Assembly: GCF_000285835.1 (NCBI RefSeq)
Contig: NZ_HE978602.1
Span: forward strand, 190,499 to 254,498
Reading direction: 5' to 3'
Length of the DNA stretch: 64,000 bases
DNA from: Brevibacterium senegalense
GTDB taxonomy: Bacteria > Actinomycetota > Actinomycetes > Actinomycetales > Brevibacteriaceae
The notes under the pieces were generated by a model. It was not told where the DNA came from, made no database searches, and saw nothing but the letters and a program-made list of their open reading frames with translations. The translations under genes and the position numbers were made by a program. Each line of letters starts with the position of its first letter. The stretch's first letter is position 1. Positions 36,163 through 44,106 of this stretch are shown here, piece by piece.

Positions 36163-36684
36163 TCACTGCCTCTGCTGGGACAGCCGCTGGCGCGTGCGTG
36201 CGTCTTCTGCGCCGACGGCCGGCGGGAAGTCGAAGCGCGCGGCGTCCCAGCCGGACTCCAGCGACGACCAGAAGAAGAAGGAGACCTTCCGTGTGCGAAA
36301 CCGCCATCCGCTGGCGGTCCTCACCATGACGTCCTCGTAGCGGCCGGCGGCGATCTGGGACTGACCGTCAACGACGCAGGGCTGGAGCAGCCACGTGACG
36401 CCGGATGCCTCGTCGCCGTCGATGTCGACGGTCTCATTCGAACTGAAGTGCCACCACGACGTGACGGTCGAGGCATTGAGCGTGGGGAAGAACTCGAGCA
36501 TCTCCTCGCGACCGCGCGCCGTCGACAGGCCGATGAATGCGCCGTCGTCGGTGAACGTGTCCGCCAGGTCCTCCCAGCGCCCGTCGTCGAGTGCCTGGCA
36601 GTACCGGGCGCGCAGCTGGGAGATCTCGTGAATGTCCTCCAGGCGCTGAACACGGGCGAGGAGATCTGCGTGCGCTGAACTCAA
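36163..36684 (-). CDS. SnoaL-like (NTF2-fold) protein
   Basis: A 173-residue protein of the SnoaL_4/NTF2 superfamily, whose members include hydratases, isomerases and small dioxygenase subunits. LEDIHEISQLRARYCQALDD then WEDLADTFTDDGAF is the typical first half. I chose TTG 36684 because AAGGAG lies eight bases upstream and it begins just before the conserved helix. It is the first gene of a unit running into DctP, DctQ and DctM, which is unusual and suggests it acts on the imported compound. The promoter has an AAGAACG-TT-CGTTCTT operator. Confidence 0.78.
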   Translation of the reverse strand: MSSAHADLLARVQRLEDIHEISQLRARYCQALDDGRWEDLADTFTDDGAFIGLSTARGREEMLEFFPTLNASTVTSWWHFSSNETVDIDGDEASGVTWLLQPCVVDGQSQIAAGRYEDVMVRTASGWRFRTRKVSFFFWSSLESGWDAARFDFPPAVGAEDARTRQRLSQQRQ

Positions 36685-36782
36685 GGGGATCACTCCTTCG
36701 TGATGGCTGCCGCGGGATTCGGTGGGCGGGTCCCGACATTCGCGGGTCGATGTGAGGTCCGGCGGTGATCCGCGTTGCAAGC

Positions 36783-36798
36783 AAGAACGTTCGTTCTT
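36783..36798. promoter_or_regulatory. TetR-type operator in SnoaL-TRAP / TetR promoter
   Basis: AAGAACG-TT-CGTTCTT is a perfect 7+2+7 inverted repeat between the SnoaL-like gene and the divergent TetR gene. The same half-sites form the palindrome at 43976-43993 upstream of the AtoE-type transporter. Confidence 0.65.
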
Positions 36799-36937
36799 AG
36801 AATGAAGTGTCCCATCTCACGTCGCGGTTGGCAACTGGTGGTTCGAGGGGAGGCGTGGTTCACCCGGACACCCGTCGCGGAGTCGGGGCTCGTCGGCGGG
36901 GTGTGCGACTATTCGGTGAATGAGTGTCAGGTGTTCG

Positions 36938-37579
36938 ATGGAACGGAGTGAGGTTGTGGCTGTGAGCGAGCGCGGCGCGCGGCGACGGGCTGCGCCGAAC
37001 TTCATCGACCGGGAGACGGTCATCGGCGCGGCGCTGCAGGTGTTCGCGGACCGAGGCTTCCATGGCGCCTCCATGCGGGGGATCGCCGGCGTCGCCCGTA
37101 CGTCGCAGTCCAACCTCTACAACTACTTCGATTCGAAGGACGGACTGCTCGCCTTCGTCCTCGAGGCGACCGCCCGGGAGCTGGCGGAGAAGCTCGAGGC
37201 CGCAGTTCAGATCGCGGGGGGTGATCCCGGTGCCCGCCTCGAGGCGGCCGTGACCGCGTACGTCGACTTCGTCATCGCCGGGCCGCGCGCCTCCACGGTG
37301 GGCATCACGGAGTTCCGCTACTTGTCTGGCGAGGCGCGCGCGGCCGTCGTCGTCGAGCGCGACCGGACTGAGGCGGTCTTCCGTGGAATCGTCGAAGACG
37401 GGATCCGGTCCGGAGACTTCCAGGTCATCGATGCGGGGTTCGCGATGCGCGCCGTCGTGACGGTCTGCAACTCGATGTCCAACTGGTACCGCCCCGACGG
37501 CGAGCTGTCCCGCGACGAGATCGTCGCGCGGCAGGTCGATCTGGCGCTGGGCCTCGTCCGCAGCGACCGTCGCGGCTGA
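36938..37579 (+). CDS. TetR family transcriptional regulator
   Basis: A TetR protein of about 213 residues. The helix-turn-helix is ALQVFADRGFHGASMRGIAG then RTSQSNLYNYFDSKDGL. It diverges from the SnoaL-TRAP genes, with an AAGAACG-TT-CGTTCTT inverted repeat between them. A second copy of this operator precedes the AtoE operon, so it probably controls both import systems. The start is uncertain: ATG 36920, ATG 36938 and GTG 36962 (with GAGTGAGG upstream) are all possible. The gene ends at an 18-bp hairpin. Confidence 0.85.
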   Translation: MERSEVVAVSERGARRRAAPNFIDRETVIGAALQVFADRGFHGASMRGIAGVARTSQSNLYNYFDSKDGLLAFVLEATARELAEKLEAAVQIAGGDPGARLEAAVTAYVDFVIAGPRASTVGITEFRYLSGEARAAVVVERDRTEAVFRGIVEDGIRSGDFQVIDAGFAMRAVVTVCNSMSNWYRPDGELSRDEIVARQVDLALGLVRSDRRG

Positions 37580-37598
37580 GCGTCCGCCGCGCCAGAGA

Positions 37599-37637
37599 CG
37601 ACGAGGCGGGCAGTGCATCGCACTGCCCGCCTCGTCG
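37599..37637. terminator. Bidirectional terminator hairpin
   Basis: CGACGAGGCGGGCAGTGC (37599-37616) pairs perfectly over 18 bp with its complement (37620-37637) across an ATC loop. It separates the convergent TetR and acyl-CoA dehydrogenase genes. Confidence 0.8.
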
Positions 37638-37645
37638 CTCGTTCG

Positions 37646-38833
37646 TCAGGCGCGGCCCAGGAGGTCGTCGCTGATGATGCGCATCTGGATCTCCGAGGAC
37701 CCCTCGAAGATCTTCGTCAACCGCGCATCCCGCCAGTGCCGCTCGACCGCGAAGTCCTTCGTGTAACCGGCACCGCCGTGGATCTGCACGGCCTCGCTGG
37801 TGACCTTCTCCGCCATCTCCGCGGCCAGGTACTTCACCATCGCCGCCTCCCGGTCGCACCGGCGACCCGTATCGATCTGCGTGCACACGTGGTACATGAG
37901 CTGCCGGCACGCCTCGATCTGCGCGGCCATGTCCGCGATCTTGAACCGCAGATGCTGGAAGTCCGCCAGCTTGTGCTTGAACTGCACCCGCTGCTGCATG
38001 TACTCGATCGAGTCCTCCAGCGCGGCCTGCGCCAGCCCGATCGACCGGGCCGCCGTGTGCGCACGACCCACCTCCAGGCCGGACACGGCCTGGTAGAAGC
38101 CCTTCTCCTGCTCACCCAGCAGCGCGTCCGCAGGCAACCGCAGTCCGTCGAAGTTCAGGTCCCAGGTCTTCCACCCGAAGTAGCCGATCTTCCTGGCCGG
38201 GGTGCCGGTCATGCCCTCCGGGAACGAGCCGCGCTCCTTCTCCAGCAGGAACGTCGAGATCCCCCGGTGCCGCTTCTCCTCGTCCGGCGACGAGGTGCGC
38301 GCGAAGAGGATGATGTAGTCCGCCTGGTCCGCGTACGTGCACCACATCTTCGTGCCGGTGATGATCCACTCACCGGTGTCCGGGTCCTGCTCCGCCTTGC
38401 ACTTGATGTTCGCGACATCGGAGCCGGCCTCGGCCTCGGACAGCGCGAACGCGCCCAGGTACTCGCCGGTGGCGACCTTGGGCAGCAGGCGCTGTTCCTG
38501 CTCCTCGGAGAACCCGCCGCCCATCCCGTTGCCGCGGGCCAGCAGCCCGGACACGCTCATCCAGGCGCGGGAGAGCTCTTCGGCCACGAGGCAGTACTCG
38601 AAGACGCCCAGGCCCAGACCGCCGTACTCCTCGGGGATGAGGATGCCGAAGAAGCCCATGTCGGCCATCTGCTGGACCATGTCCTGCGGGAAGTCGCCCT
38701 CCTCGGGGTCGACCTCGTTCGCGATGGGGAGGACGACCTCGCGGGCGAACTGGCGGGCCAGCTGCTGGAGCTCGACGCGGTCCTCGGTCATGTAGTGGGG
38801 TGTGTCCGGACGCGGACGCGGCTTGTGGGTCAT
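37646..38833 (-). CDS. Acyl-CoA dehydrogenase
   Basis: A complete 395-residue flavin acyl-CoA dehydrogenase with PEEYGGLGLG, ALSEAEAGSDVANI, KMWCTYADQADY, the helix QIHGGAGYTKDFAVER and the catalytic-base segment IFEGSSEIQMR. GGAG precedes ATG 38833 by seven bases. It follows the CoA ligase gene on the same strand after 119 bases, so it may oxidise the ligase product, but it has its own upstream region, including GTATCAATCGATCA at 38862-38875, a weak match to the TGATCGTTCGATCA operator. Chain-length specificity is not evident. Confidence 0.9.
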   Translation of the reverse strand: MTHKPRPRPDTPHYMTEDRVELQQLARQFAREVVLPIANEVDPEEGDFPQDMVQQMADMGFFGILIPEEYGGLGLGVFEYCLVAEELSRAWMSVSGLLARGNGMGGGFSEEQEQRLLPKVATGEYLGAFALSEAEAGSDVANIKCKAEQDPDTGEWIITGTKMWCTYADQADYIILFARTSSPDEEKRHRGISTFLLEKERGSFPEGMTGTPARKIGYFGWKTWDLNFDGLRLPADALLGEQEKGFYQAVSGLEVGRAHTAARSIGLAQAALEDSIEYMQQRVQFKHKLADFQHLRFKIADMAAQIEACRQLMYHVCTQIDTGRRCDREAAMVKYLAAEMAEKVTSEAVQIHGGAGYTKDFAVERHWRDARLTKIFEGSSEIQMRIISDDLLGRA

Positions 38834-38952
38834 GCGGACTCTCCTTCGACCGTTGATGACGGTATCAATCGATCATGGGTCATTCTACGAAATGGATCAA
38901 TGCGTGGAGGTGATTGTCTCGATCCGTGAGGGCCGGTCCGGTCCGCGGACCG

Positions 38953-40686
38953 TCACCCCGCCGGCTGGGTCGCCCATTCGCGCAGGGTGACGGTGCGGAT
39001 CTTCCGCCCGTTCGTGCCGGCGGTCGTGGGCATGTCATCGACGATGCGCACCTCCGTGGGGACCTTGTACCGAGCCAGGTCCGCGCGCACGTGCTCGCGC
39101 AGGTCCTCACCGGTGACCGTCGCCCCGTGCGTCGTGACGACGAACGCGACGGCCTCGGTCTCGCCCGCGGCGTCCGGCCGTCCCACGACCTTCGCGACCA
39201 CGACCTCCGGGTGCTCCGCCAGGTGCATCTCGATCTCTGCGGGATCGACCATGAACCCTTTGAGCCTCAGCACGTCGCCGATCCGGCAGATGTACGCGTA
39301 CGTCCGCTCATCGACGGCCTCGCCCAGGTCGCCGGTGCGGAACCAGCCGTCTGCGGCGAAGGCCTTCGTCCCTTCACCCTGGTCGCCCAAGTACTGACTC
39401 ACGACGTTGGAGCCGCGCAGCTGCAGCTCGCCGCGCTGCCCGGCCTCCAGCTCCTCGTCCGTGACGGGGTCCGCGATCCGGTAGGCGTAGCCGTCGCCCA
39501 CGAGGCGACCGCCACCGCCCACGCGCGGCTCCACTCCGCCGTCCAGCGGCCAGAAAGACGTGAGCGCGAAGACCTCCGAGGATCCGTAGACGCCCACGGT
39601 CACGGTGTCGAACCGGTCCTTCGCCCATGCCGCGATCTCCTCCGACATCCCCTGGAAGTCGCCGATCCCGGTCCACCGCCACGTGCTCAGGTCGGTCCCC
39701 AGCTCTTCCCGGGCGTCGCGGATGCGCGCGAGCATGTCATCTCCGCCCACGTAGTGCGTGCCGCCCAGATGTGCCCAGACGCGCACGAGGTCGGCGGGGT
39801 CGAACACCGGCTGGATGAGGACGCCGGCCCCGCCGAACAGCGCGACCATGCCCGCCACGTACCCGAACACGCCGGAGTACGGCAGCGGCTCGACCATGAG
39901 GTCGCCCGCGCCGATCCCCAGCTGCGCGGCCGCGGACTGCATGTGGTGGATCGTCGCGGCCTCCGCGTGCGCGGCCAGTTTGGGCATCCCCGTCGATCCC
40001 GAGGTCGTGAACGCGACCGTCAGCAGGTCGCCGTCGCCGTCGGTGCGGAGGCCGGCCACGGCCTCGGGCGCGGGGGTGCCGATCGTCGCGGCGTCCGCAC
40101 TGCCGGCGCCCACGTCCCAGGCGTCCAGGTCCGGGCCGTCGCCGGTGGCGCCCGGCGCGGTCGTCACGAGGACGAACGGGCGGGGTGTGTCCGCCGGCAG
40201 CTCCGCGGCCACGCGATCGAGCGTCGTCAGGAAGTCGACGCGTTGGAAGCCGTGCGCGGCGACGAGCACGGCGGGACGCGCCTTCGTGAGGACGTGGCCC
40301 ACCTCGGCCACGTTGTAGCGGGTGTTCACGCCGATCACGTGCGCGCCCACGGCCGAGGCCGCGAACTGCCACGCATACGAGTCGATCCACGCCGGCAGCC
40401 ACACGGCGATGCAGTCGCCCTCGCCCACCCCCCTCTCGCGCAGCCAGACGGCCAGTGCGCCGGCGCGGGCGTGGAGCTTCGCGGCGGTGGCCGCGGTGAG
40501 CTGGGAGGCGACATCGGGCTGCGTGCCGTCGTCGATCGTCGCGTCGTCGCGGGCGGGGTCCAGCTGCGTCACGAGGACGCGGTCGGGTGTCTGCGCGGCC
40601 CAGTCGGTCAGGTGCCCGAAGAGTGTGCGGACGGTGGTCGCCCCGGAAGTGGGTGCCTCGGTCGTCGTTGCAGTGTCGGTTGTCAT
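38953..40686 (-). CDS. AMP-dependent acyl-CoA synthetase, divergent type
   Basis: A 577-residue ANL-superfamily ligase with FTTSGSTGMPKLA (about 228-240), VYGSSE, RTGDLGEAVDERT and the hinge CRIGDVLRLKGFMVDPAEIE. The catalytic lysine lies in TNGRKIRT rather than the more common T-G-K, and RTGD is followed by an unusual DERTYAYI. It is one base downstream of the alpha/beta hydrolase stop and belongs to the unit that begins with the AtoE-type transporter. It probably activates the acid that is imported, or that the hydrolase releases. Confidence 0.85.
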   Translation of the reverse strand: MTTDTATTTEAPTSGATTVRTLFGHLTDWAAQTPDRVLVTQLDPARDDATIDDGTQPDVASQLTAATAAKLHARAGALAVWLRERGVGEGDCIAVWLPAWIDSYAWQFAASAVGAHVIGVNTRYNVAEVGHVLTKARPAVLVAAHGFQRVDFLTTLDRVAAELPADTPRPFVLVTTAPGATGDGPDLDAWDVGAGSADAATIGTPAPEAVAGLRTDGDGDLLTVAFTTSGSTGMPKLAAHAEAATIHHMQSAAAQLGIGAGDLMVEPLPYSGVFGYVAGMVALFGGAGVLIQPVFDPADLVRVWAHLGGTHYVGGDDMLARIRDAREELGTDLSTWRWTGIGDFQGMSEEIAAWAKDRFDTVTVGVYGSSEVFALTSFWPLDGGVEPRVGGGGRLVGDGYAYRIADPVTDEELEAGQRGELQLRGSNVVSQYLGDQGEGTKAFAADGWFRTGDLGEAVDERTYAYICRIGDVLRLKGFMVDPAEIEMHLAEHPEVVVAKVVGRPDAAGETEAVAFVVTTHGATVTGEDLREHVRADLARYKVPTEVRIVDDMPTTAGTNGRKIRTVTLREWATQPAG

Positions 40687-40687
40687 G

Positions 40688-41656
40688 TCAGTCCTCCTGC
40701 GCTTCCCGCCTCGTCGCCGGCGCCCGGGTCTCATCCTGCCCGTCCGCGCCCGTGCCCGCGAGGGCCTCCCGGATCCAACCGTCCAGGACCGGGGCGAAGT
40801 CGTCCATCTCCTCCATCGGGTAGTGGCCGATGCCCGCCAGCAGCGAGTAGCGGGCGCCGGGGATCTGCTGTGCGGCACGCCGCACGGACTCGGGGTCGAT
40901 CCAGAGATCGCCGCTGCCGGCGACCAGGTGGGCGGGCGCGGTGATCCGGTGCAGATCGTCGAAGATGTCGTGCGTGCCCCACCCGATGAGGTCCGAGTGC
41001 GAGATATCCGGGTCCTCCCGCCTGTGCATCCGCGCGATGATCTCGCGACGGGCCTCCGGGACCTCGCTGCCCACGACGGCACGCGTGCCCCAGTAGGTGC
41101 GGTCGGAGCGGGACGGGGTGGAGATGTCGTTGAGCTCGCGGCGCATCGCCTGGACGTTCACCTGTCCCCGGTCCGCGTTCGCCGCCATCGCGACGATCGC
41201 ACGCACCCGGTCGGCCAGCCGGATCCCGACGTCCAGCGAGATCTTCCCGCCGATCGAGCACCCGATGACGACGGGGCGCTCGATGCCCAGTGCCTCGAGC
41301 ACGCGGATGTGGAAGACCGCGTAGTCGCCCAGGTCCGTGACCGGCCCACCCGGCGCCTGTTCCGAGTGGCCGTGCCCCGGCATGTCGGGAACGACCACCC
41401 GGTAGCCCCGCGCTGCCAGTCCGCGGGCCGCGTCGCGGTACTGCACGCCCGACTGCCCCGCCGTGTGGATCGCGAGGATCGGCACGCCGTCCTCCGGCCC
41501 CCAGTCCTGCACGAAGGCCAGTCGGCCGTCCAGTTCAAGCTGGTGCGCCCGCAGCTGCGTGTGCGAGGGCCTGCCGGCCGCGATCGGGTCGGCTGCCGCG
41601 GTGGTCGTCGCCGCCGTCGCCGAGGCCGTCTCCGGTGTCCGTGTCACCGCGGTCAT
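40688..41656 (-). CDS. Alpha/beta hydrolase
   Basis: A 322-residue alpha/beta-fold hydrolase with a 30-residue Ala/Thr-rich N-terminal extension. The nucleophile Ser lies in IGCSIGGKI (G-x-S-x-G), the oxyanion region in AIHTAGQSG, the acid in AGSGDLWIDP and the histidine in GIGHYP. PDMPGHGHSE is the conserved strand-4 turn. Esterase, lactonase or C-C hydrolase activity would fit. It overlaps the SCP2-like gene by ATGA and is followed after one base by a CoA ligase, suggesting that it releases a carboxylic acid for activation. Confidence 0.86.
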   Translation of the reverse strand: MTAVTRTPETASATAATTTAAADPIAAGRPSHTQLRAHQLELDGRLAFVQDWGPEDGVPILAIHTAGQSGVQYRDAARGLAARGYRVVVPDMPGHGHSEQAPGGPVTDLGDYAVFHIRVLEALGIERPVVIGCSIGGKISLDVGIRLADRVRAIVAMAANADRGQVNVQAMRRELNDISTPSRSDRTYWGTRAVVGSEVPEARREIIARMHRREDPDISHSDLIGWGTHDIFDDLHRITAPAHLVAGSGDLWIDPESVRRAAQQIPGARYSLLAGIGHYPMEEMDDFAPVLDGWIREALAGTGADGQDETRAPATRREAQED

Positions 41657-42522
41657 GCTGTGGCTCCGTTCTGTGTGGGGGCGTGGGTCGCGGGGTCGTC
41701 TGCCCGGTCGGTCTCCGCGCCCGTCGGCTGTCCGGCCGCGGCGCTGCGGTGGCCCCAGCCGGCGTCCGCGGCGAGTGCGCGGCAGACGTCGATGATGCGG
41801 ATGAGCGCGGTCGTCATGCGCAGGTACTCGTAGCCGGAGCCAGAGGAGGAGATCCTGCGCTGCATCGCGGACTCCATGAAGGTGTTCGACTCCGCTGTCA
41901 TGAGCGCGACGAACTCCGCTCCGCTGATGTCGACGAGGAAGTCCGCGCCCCGGATGGACCGGGGGACGGTCTCCAGCACCTGGCCGCGGTAGCAGCGGAT
42001 GTGGACGTCGCGACCGCCGATCCGCAGGCCGATCGTCCCGTCGTAGGTCTCGATGAGTTCTGCGAACTGTGCATCCGCCTGCAGCCGCTCGTGGAGCAGC
42101 GCTGCCCACGGGCGCGATCCGGGTGCCTGATCGGCGGTGGGTTCCGGCAGGTTGGTCGCGACGGTGAGGTCGAGCGTGCCCAGTACCGGTGCGTCCGCGG
42201 CGGAGACCTGGGAGGAGGGCTGCGCCGTCAGGGTGACCGCGACCTCGGCGACGGTGCCGGCGCGGCCGGGCACCAGGGCGGTGACGGTCGCCTCCGCCTG
42301 GGCGGTGACCGGCGTCCCCGCGGGGACGTCCGCGTCCGGCGCCATCGTGAGGTGTGCACCGGTCACCCGGAAGGAGCCGGAGAACGGCCGCACGGCCTCG
42401 GCGGTCGCACGCGCGGCCAGGCCCAGGGGGCCGTCCTCGCTGGAGACGGCGATCGTCGTGAGGAGGGTTCCGGGGGCCGGCGCAGTGCCTGGCCCGGTGA
42501 GGGTGGGCAGGGACGTGGTCAC
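41653..42522 (-). CDS. Uncharacterised protein with SCP2-like C-terminal half
   Basis: A 289-residue soluble protein with no signal or membrane segment. Residues about 10-130 are an Ala/Thr/Val-rich beta-type region resembling a hot-dog or polyketide-cyclase-like fold only in composition. Residues about 135-255 (WAALLHERL, GTIGLRIGGRDVHIRCYRGQ, FLVDISGAEFVALMTAESNTFM) follow the strand order of a sterol-carrier SCP2 domain. A Gln/Thr/Asp tail ends it. The start is GTG 42522 with AAAGGAC. It lies between the AtoE-type transporter (31 bases) and the hydrolase (ATGA overlap). It may bind a hydrophobic acid or CoA ester. The domain call is tentative. Confidence 0.6.
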   Translation of the reverse strand: MTTSLPTLTGPGTAPAPGTLLTTIAVSSEDGPLGLAARATAEAVRPFSGSFRVTGAHLTMAPDADVPAGTPVTAQAEATVTALVPGRAGTVAEVAVTLTAQPSSQVSAADAPVLGTLDLTVATNLPEPTADQAPGSRPWAALLHERLQADAQFAELIETYDGTIGLRIGGRDVHIRCYRGQVLETVPRSIRGADFLVDISGAEFVALMTAESNTFMESAMQRRISSSGSGYEYLRMTTALIRIIDVCRALAADAGWGHRSAAAGQPTGAETDRADDPATHAPTQNGATA

Positions 42523-42553
42523 AGAATGTCCTTTCCGGAGGTGGGGGCCGTCA

Positions 42554-43882
42554 TCACAGGAAGCCCAGCAGCAGGATCGAGGCGCCGTAGACGACGCCCA
42601 TGAAGATGAGGACGAGGAAGAGGTAGCCCATGACCTCGCGTAGCTTGATGCCGGAGATCGCGAGCACCGGGATGATCCAGAACGGCTGGATCGCGTTCGT
42701 CCACTGGTCGCCGTAGGCCACGCCCAGCGCGGTCGCGCCGTAGTCCGCGCCCATCTGCTGCGCGGCCTCGATCATGATGGGGCCCTGCACCGCCCACTGC
42801 GCTCCGCCCGAAGGAGCGAACAGGTTGATGAAGCCGCCGGAGAGGAAGCTGAAGAACGGCAGGGTCTCCGGGGTGGAGATCGCGGTGAACAGGCCTGCGA
42901 AGGTGACCATGAGGCCGGAGCCCGCCAGGATGCCCATGATGCCCGCGTAGATGGGGTACTGGACGAGCACGCCGCTCACCACGCCGATGCTGGTGCGCAG
43001 GGACTCGAGGAACCGGTCGGGGCGGCCGAACAGAAGCAGAGCCAGCGACAGGAAGGTGAGGTTGATGATGTCGAAGTTCACGCCCTCGCCGCCCGCGAAG
43101 TGCAGGACCATGTAGACGAGGCCCAGGACGCCCATGAGGATGCCCACGAACGGATTCCGGTTGAGGCGGTCGGCGAAGGTCTCACGCGCCTCCTCCTCGA
43201 CGTGCGCCTCCTGCACTCGCCGCTCCGGGGGTGCCTGGAACTCGATGATCTCCGCCTTCTTCGCGGGGTGGAGGAACGCGACGAAGAACGGCATGACGAG
43301 GATGATGACCGCGCTGGTCAGCAGGACCACGGGGTGGAAGATCGTCAGGGAGGTGGGGATGATCCCCATCTGCTCCTCGAGGAGGTGGCCCGGAGTCGCG
43401 ATCGTGAGTGGGATCGTGCCGGACAGCCCGATGCCGTAGAGGGAGAAGCCCGCGTAGCCGCCAGCGACGGCCAGCGGGTAGTGCATGCCGGGTACGGTCT
43501 TCGCGAGCTTGCGGGCCAGCACGACGCCGATGACCAGGCCGAAGCCCACGTTCAGCCACGTGCCCAGGGCTCCCGCGAACGTCGCGATCCCCACAGCGAC
43601 GCGTGGGCTGCTGACTCGGCTGGCCAGGGCGTTGAGCCCGCGATCGACCAGCGGCGTGTTCGCCAGCATATAACCGGTCAGTAGGAGCATCGCGATCTGC
43701 ATGGAGAACGCGAGGAGGTCCCACGCGGACCCGCCCCACATCTGAGTGACGTCGATGGGGTTCTGCCGCTCGACGACGACCGCCAGCAGGAACGTGACGA
43801 CCGTCAGGAAGACGGCCACCACAAGGGATTCGGGCAGGAAGCGATAGAACGCGCGGGACAGGCCAGCAGCGAGGGACTTCAT
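42554..43882 (-). CDS. Short-chain fatty acid transporter (AtoE family)
   Basis: A 442-residue permease with about 11-12 hydrophobic segments. It shows LPESLVVAVFLTVVTFLLA at the start, WDLLAFSMQIAMLLLTGYMLA, LNVGFGLVIGVVLA, SGGFINLFAPSGGAQWAVQG and AYGDQWTNAIQPFW, which identify the AtoE short-chain fatty acid family. GGAG precedes ATG 43882 by five bases. It is the first gene of a four-gene unit (transporter, SCP2-like protein, hydrolase, ligase). A perfect 18-base palindrome at 43976-43993 lies about 100 bases upstream, of the same type as in the SnoaL-TRAP promoter. Confidence 0.9.
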   Translation of the reverse strand: MKSLAAGLSRAFYRFLPESLVVAVFLTVVTFLLAVVVERQNPIDVTQMWGGSAWDLLAFSMQIAMLLLTGYMLANTPLVDRGLNALASRVSSPRVAVGIATFAGALGTWLNVGFGLVIGVVLARKLAKTVPGMHYPLAVAGGYAGFSLYGIGLSGTIPLTIATPGHLLEEQMGIIPTSLTIFHPVVLLTSAVIILVMPFFVAFLHPAKKAEIIEFQAPPERRVQEAHVEEEARETFADRLNRNPFVGILMGVLGLVYMVLHFAGGEGVNFDIINLTFLSLALLLFGRPDRFLESLRTSIGVVSGVLVQYPIYAGIMGILAGSGLMVTFAGLFTAISTPETLPFFSFLSGGFINLFAPSGGAQWAVQGPIMIEAAQQMGADYGATALGVAYGDQWTNAIQPFWIIPVLAISGIKLREVMGYLFLVLIFMGVVYGASILLLGFL

Positions 43883-43975
43883 CGTCACTCCGATCGGAGG
43901 GGGTCGTGGGGGAGGGCGCTGGAGCCGGGTCTCATCGGTGGACCCGACTGCCGAGTTCTGTGCACCCGCATCACG

Positions 43976-43993
43976 CAAGAACGATCGTTCTTG
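43976..43993. promoter_or_regulatory. TetR-type operator upstream of AtoE operon
   Basis: CAAGAACGATCGTTCTTG is a perfect 18-base palindrome, with its centre 103 bases upstream of the transporter ATG. The 16-base core AAGAACG-AT-CGTTCTT differs from the operator at 36783-36798 only in the two central bases. Confidence 0.68.
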
Positions 43994-44035
43994 AAGTCCC
44001 ATGGTAGGTCTCACTCCCGTGAGGGGCAAGGAAGA

Positions 44036-44072
44036 AGGCCGCGGAGGCTGCATCGTGCAGTCTCCGCGGCCT
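44036..44072 (-). terminator. Terminator of the CaiB-type gene
   Basis: A 17-bp stem with one G-T pair (44036-44052 with 44056-44072: AGGCCGCGGAGGCTGCA against its complement) closes a TCG loop. It lies just past the stop at 44107 on the minus strand and insulates the AtoE operon from upstream transcription. Confidence 0.78.
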
Positions 44073-44106
44073 CAGCGGTCGTCTCCGTGGATCGGGGCCC
44101 TCCGCG

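Noticed and set aside
38934..38951. GGTCCGCGGACC palindrome after the ligase at 38953 as a terminator
   Set aside because: Twelve bases with no loop, and an acyl-CoA dehydrogenase gene continues on the same strand; possible but too short to list.
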